Position numbers and translations under genes: made by a program. The notes under the pieces are model-generated. The model was not told the origin of the DNA and did no database searches. It saw only the letters and a list, made by a program, of their open reading frames with translations. Positions 5,371 to 5,691 of a DNA stretch of 5,691 nt are shown here, piece by piece (within the stretch, counting starts at the first letter, position 1; each line of letters begins with the position of its first letter). This DNA comes from an uncultured Clostridia bacterium (GTDB lineage Bacteria > Bacillota > Clostridia > Oscillospirales > CAG-272), in assembly GCA_947627815.1 (NCBI GenBank), contig CANQXN010000113.1, positions 1-5,691 of the forward strand, given 5' to 3'.

Positions 5371-5691
5371 GCACATCCTCCCGATTCGCCCCGGGATCTT
5401 TGTCTTCCCGTGGGCGGTATTCGATCACGGTTACCGTGGAGCGCTTGCTCCGCTGACACATCGCCTCATAGACCTGATTGCGAAGCTCGTTCCGGCGTTC
5501 ATTGACCGGAAGCGCCGTATCCGGGAAAAAGGGGCCGTCCACATAGGTGACGATCTTCGGCTTTTTGCCGAAGCGGCGCTTTTGGTAGGTGTTGGTAAAG
5601 GAGAAAGAAGGCAGGCCGTATTTCACCGGATAGTGAAAGGACTTGTCGGAAAAGGGGCGGATGCCGGTATAATAGGGCCAGATATGCGCCT
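5363..5691 (-). CDS. C-terminal part of a probable PlsC-like acyltransferase (5' end outside window)
   Basis: The frame is open from the window edge to a TAA at 5365-5363, about 109 residues. A GTG at 5626 could act as a start, but the frame reads on upstream (IWPYYTGIRPFSDKSFHYPV) without a break or a ribosome site, so I take this as a truncated view of a longer gene. The visible part resembles the C-terminal third of lysophospholipid or 1-acylglycerol-3-phosphate acyltransferases: VKYGLPSFSFTNTY, then KIVTYVDGPFFPD and a helix ending in VYEAMCQRSK, the pattern of a beta strand before a GxPxxPD-type turn and the last helix. The catalytic HxxxxD motif would lie outside the window and cannot be checked. 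Its end overlaps the GT8 start (ATGATTAA), so the two are probably translated in a coupled way. Confidence 0.6.
   Translation of the reverse strand, partial: AHIWPYYTGIRPFSDKSFHYPVKYGLPSFSFTNTYQKRRFGKKPKIVTYVDGPFFPDTALPVNERRNELRNQVYEAMCQRSKRSTVTVIEYRPREDKDPGANREDVHD
5377..5382 (-). promoter_or_regulatory. Ribosome binding site that decides the GT8 start
   Basis: GGGAGG on the minus strand directly abuts an ATG at 5376 (zero spacing, unusable) and lies 6 nt before the in-frame ATG at 5370. The true start is therefore 5370, two codons inside the longest reading frame. The site lies within the coding sequence of the upstream acyltransferase gene. Confidence 0.8.

Noticed and set aside
4621..5505. 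Plus-strand open frame of 294 codons opposite the GT8 gene, slightly longer than the gene itself
   Set aside because: The minus strand carries unmistakable GT8 motifs and a ribosome site. The opposite frame shows no known motif and runs across two gene ends.

Overview
The window is 5.7 kb of ordinary-looking bacterial chromosome, with GC a little above one half by eye. It most likely comes from a low-GC-group Gram-positive of the Clostridia type (an Oscillospiraceae or Christensenellales-like gut bacterium would fit). This is an inference. It rests on strong AAGGAGG or GGGAGG ribosome sites 6-7 nt before the starts, a consensus sigma-A-type promoter, a lipoprotein signal peptide, and the style of the ABC permease and GT8 proteins. 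No rRNA or tRNA gene, mobile element or CRISPR array was seen.

Layout. Positions 1-558 hold the 3' part of a plus-strand gene for an alpha-helical, possibly TPR-like protein of unknown function. It converges on the minus-strand genes at a perfect 20-bp hairpin (595-640) with A and T tracts on both sides, a bidirectional terminator. Everything else reads on the minus strand. Positions 672-2306 encode a secreted lipoprotein with a C-terminal family GH76 (alpha-1,6-mannanase-like) catalytic domain. It has its own promoter (TTTACA-17-TATAAT with an extended -10) and a leader of about 80 nt containing an imperfect inverted repeat.

Upstream of it, ending in a terminator at 2557-2595, is a compact minus-strand run. 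In order of transcription it holds the C-terminal part of a probable PlsC-like acyltransferase (5363-5691, cut by the window edge), a GT8 glycosyltransferase (4522-5370), an ABC transporter ATPase (3751-4470), its ABC-2-like permease (2918-3769) and a 98-residue three-helix membrane protein (2609-2905). The acyltransferase and GT8 genes overlap by 8 bp, and the ATPase and permease genes by 19 bp. The small protein's ribosome site overlaps the permease stop codon. GT8 and ATPase are 51 bp apart with no convincing terminator or promoter between them.

How they may work together (inference): acyltransferase plus glycosyltransferase suggests envelope lipid or glycan decoration. The ATPase, permease and small protein form one membrane complex whose substrate cannot be read from sequence. 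The GH76 lipoprotein is a separate transcription unit that probably trims or degrades an extracellular alpha-mannan or related glycan at the cell surface. I see no clear new defence or mobile system. The points most worth following are the GH76 domain architecture, the small coupled membrane protein, the leader hairpin of GH76, and the excess of the palindrome GGCGCC.
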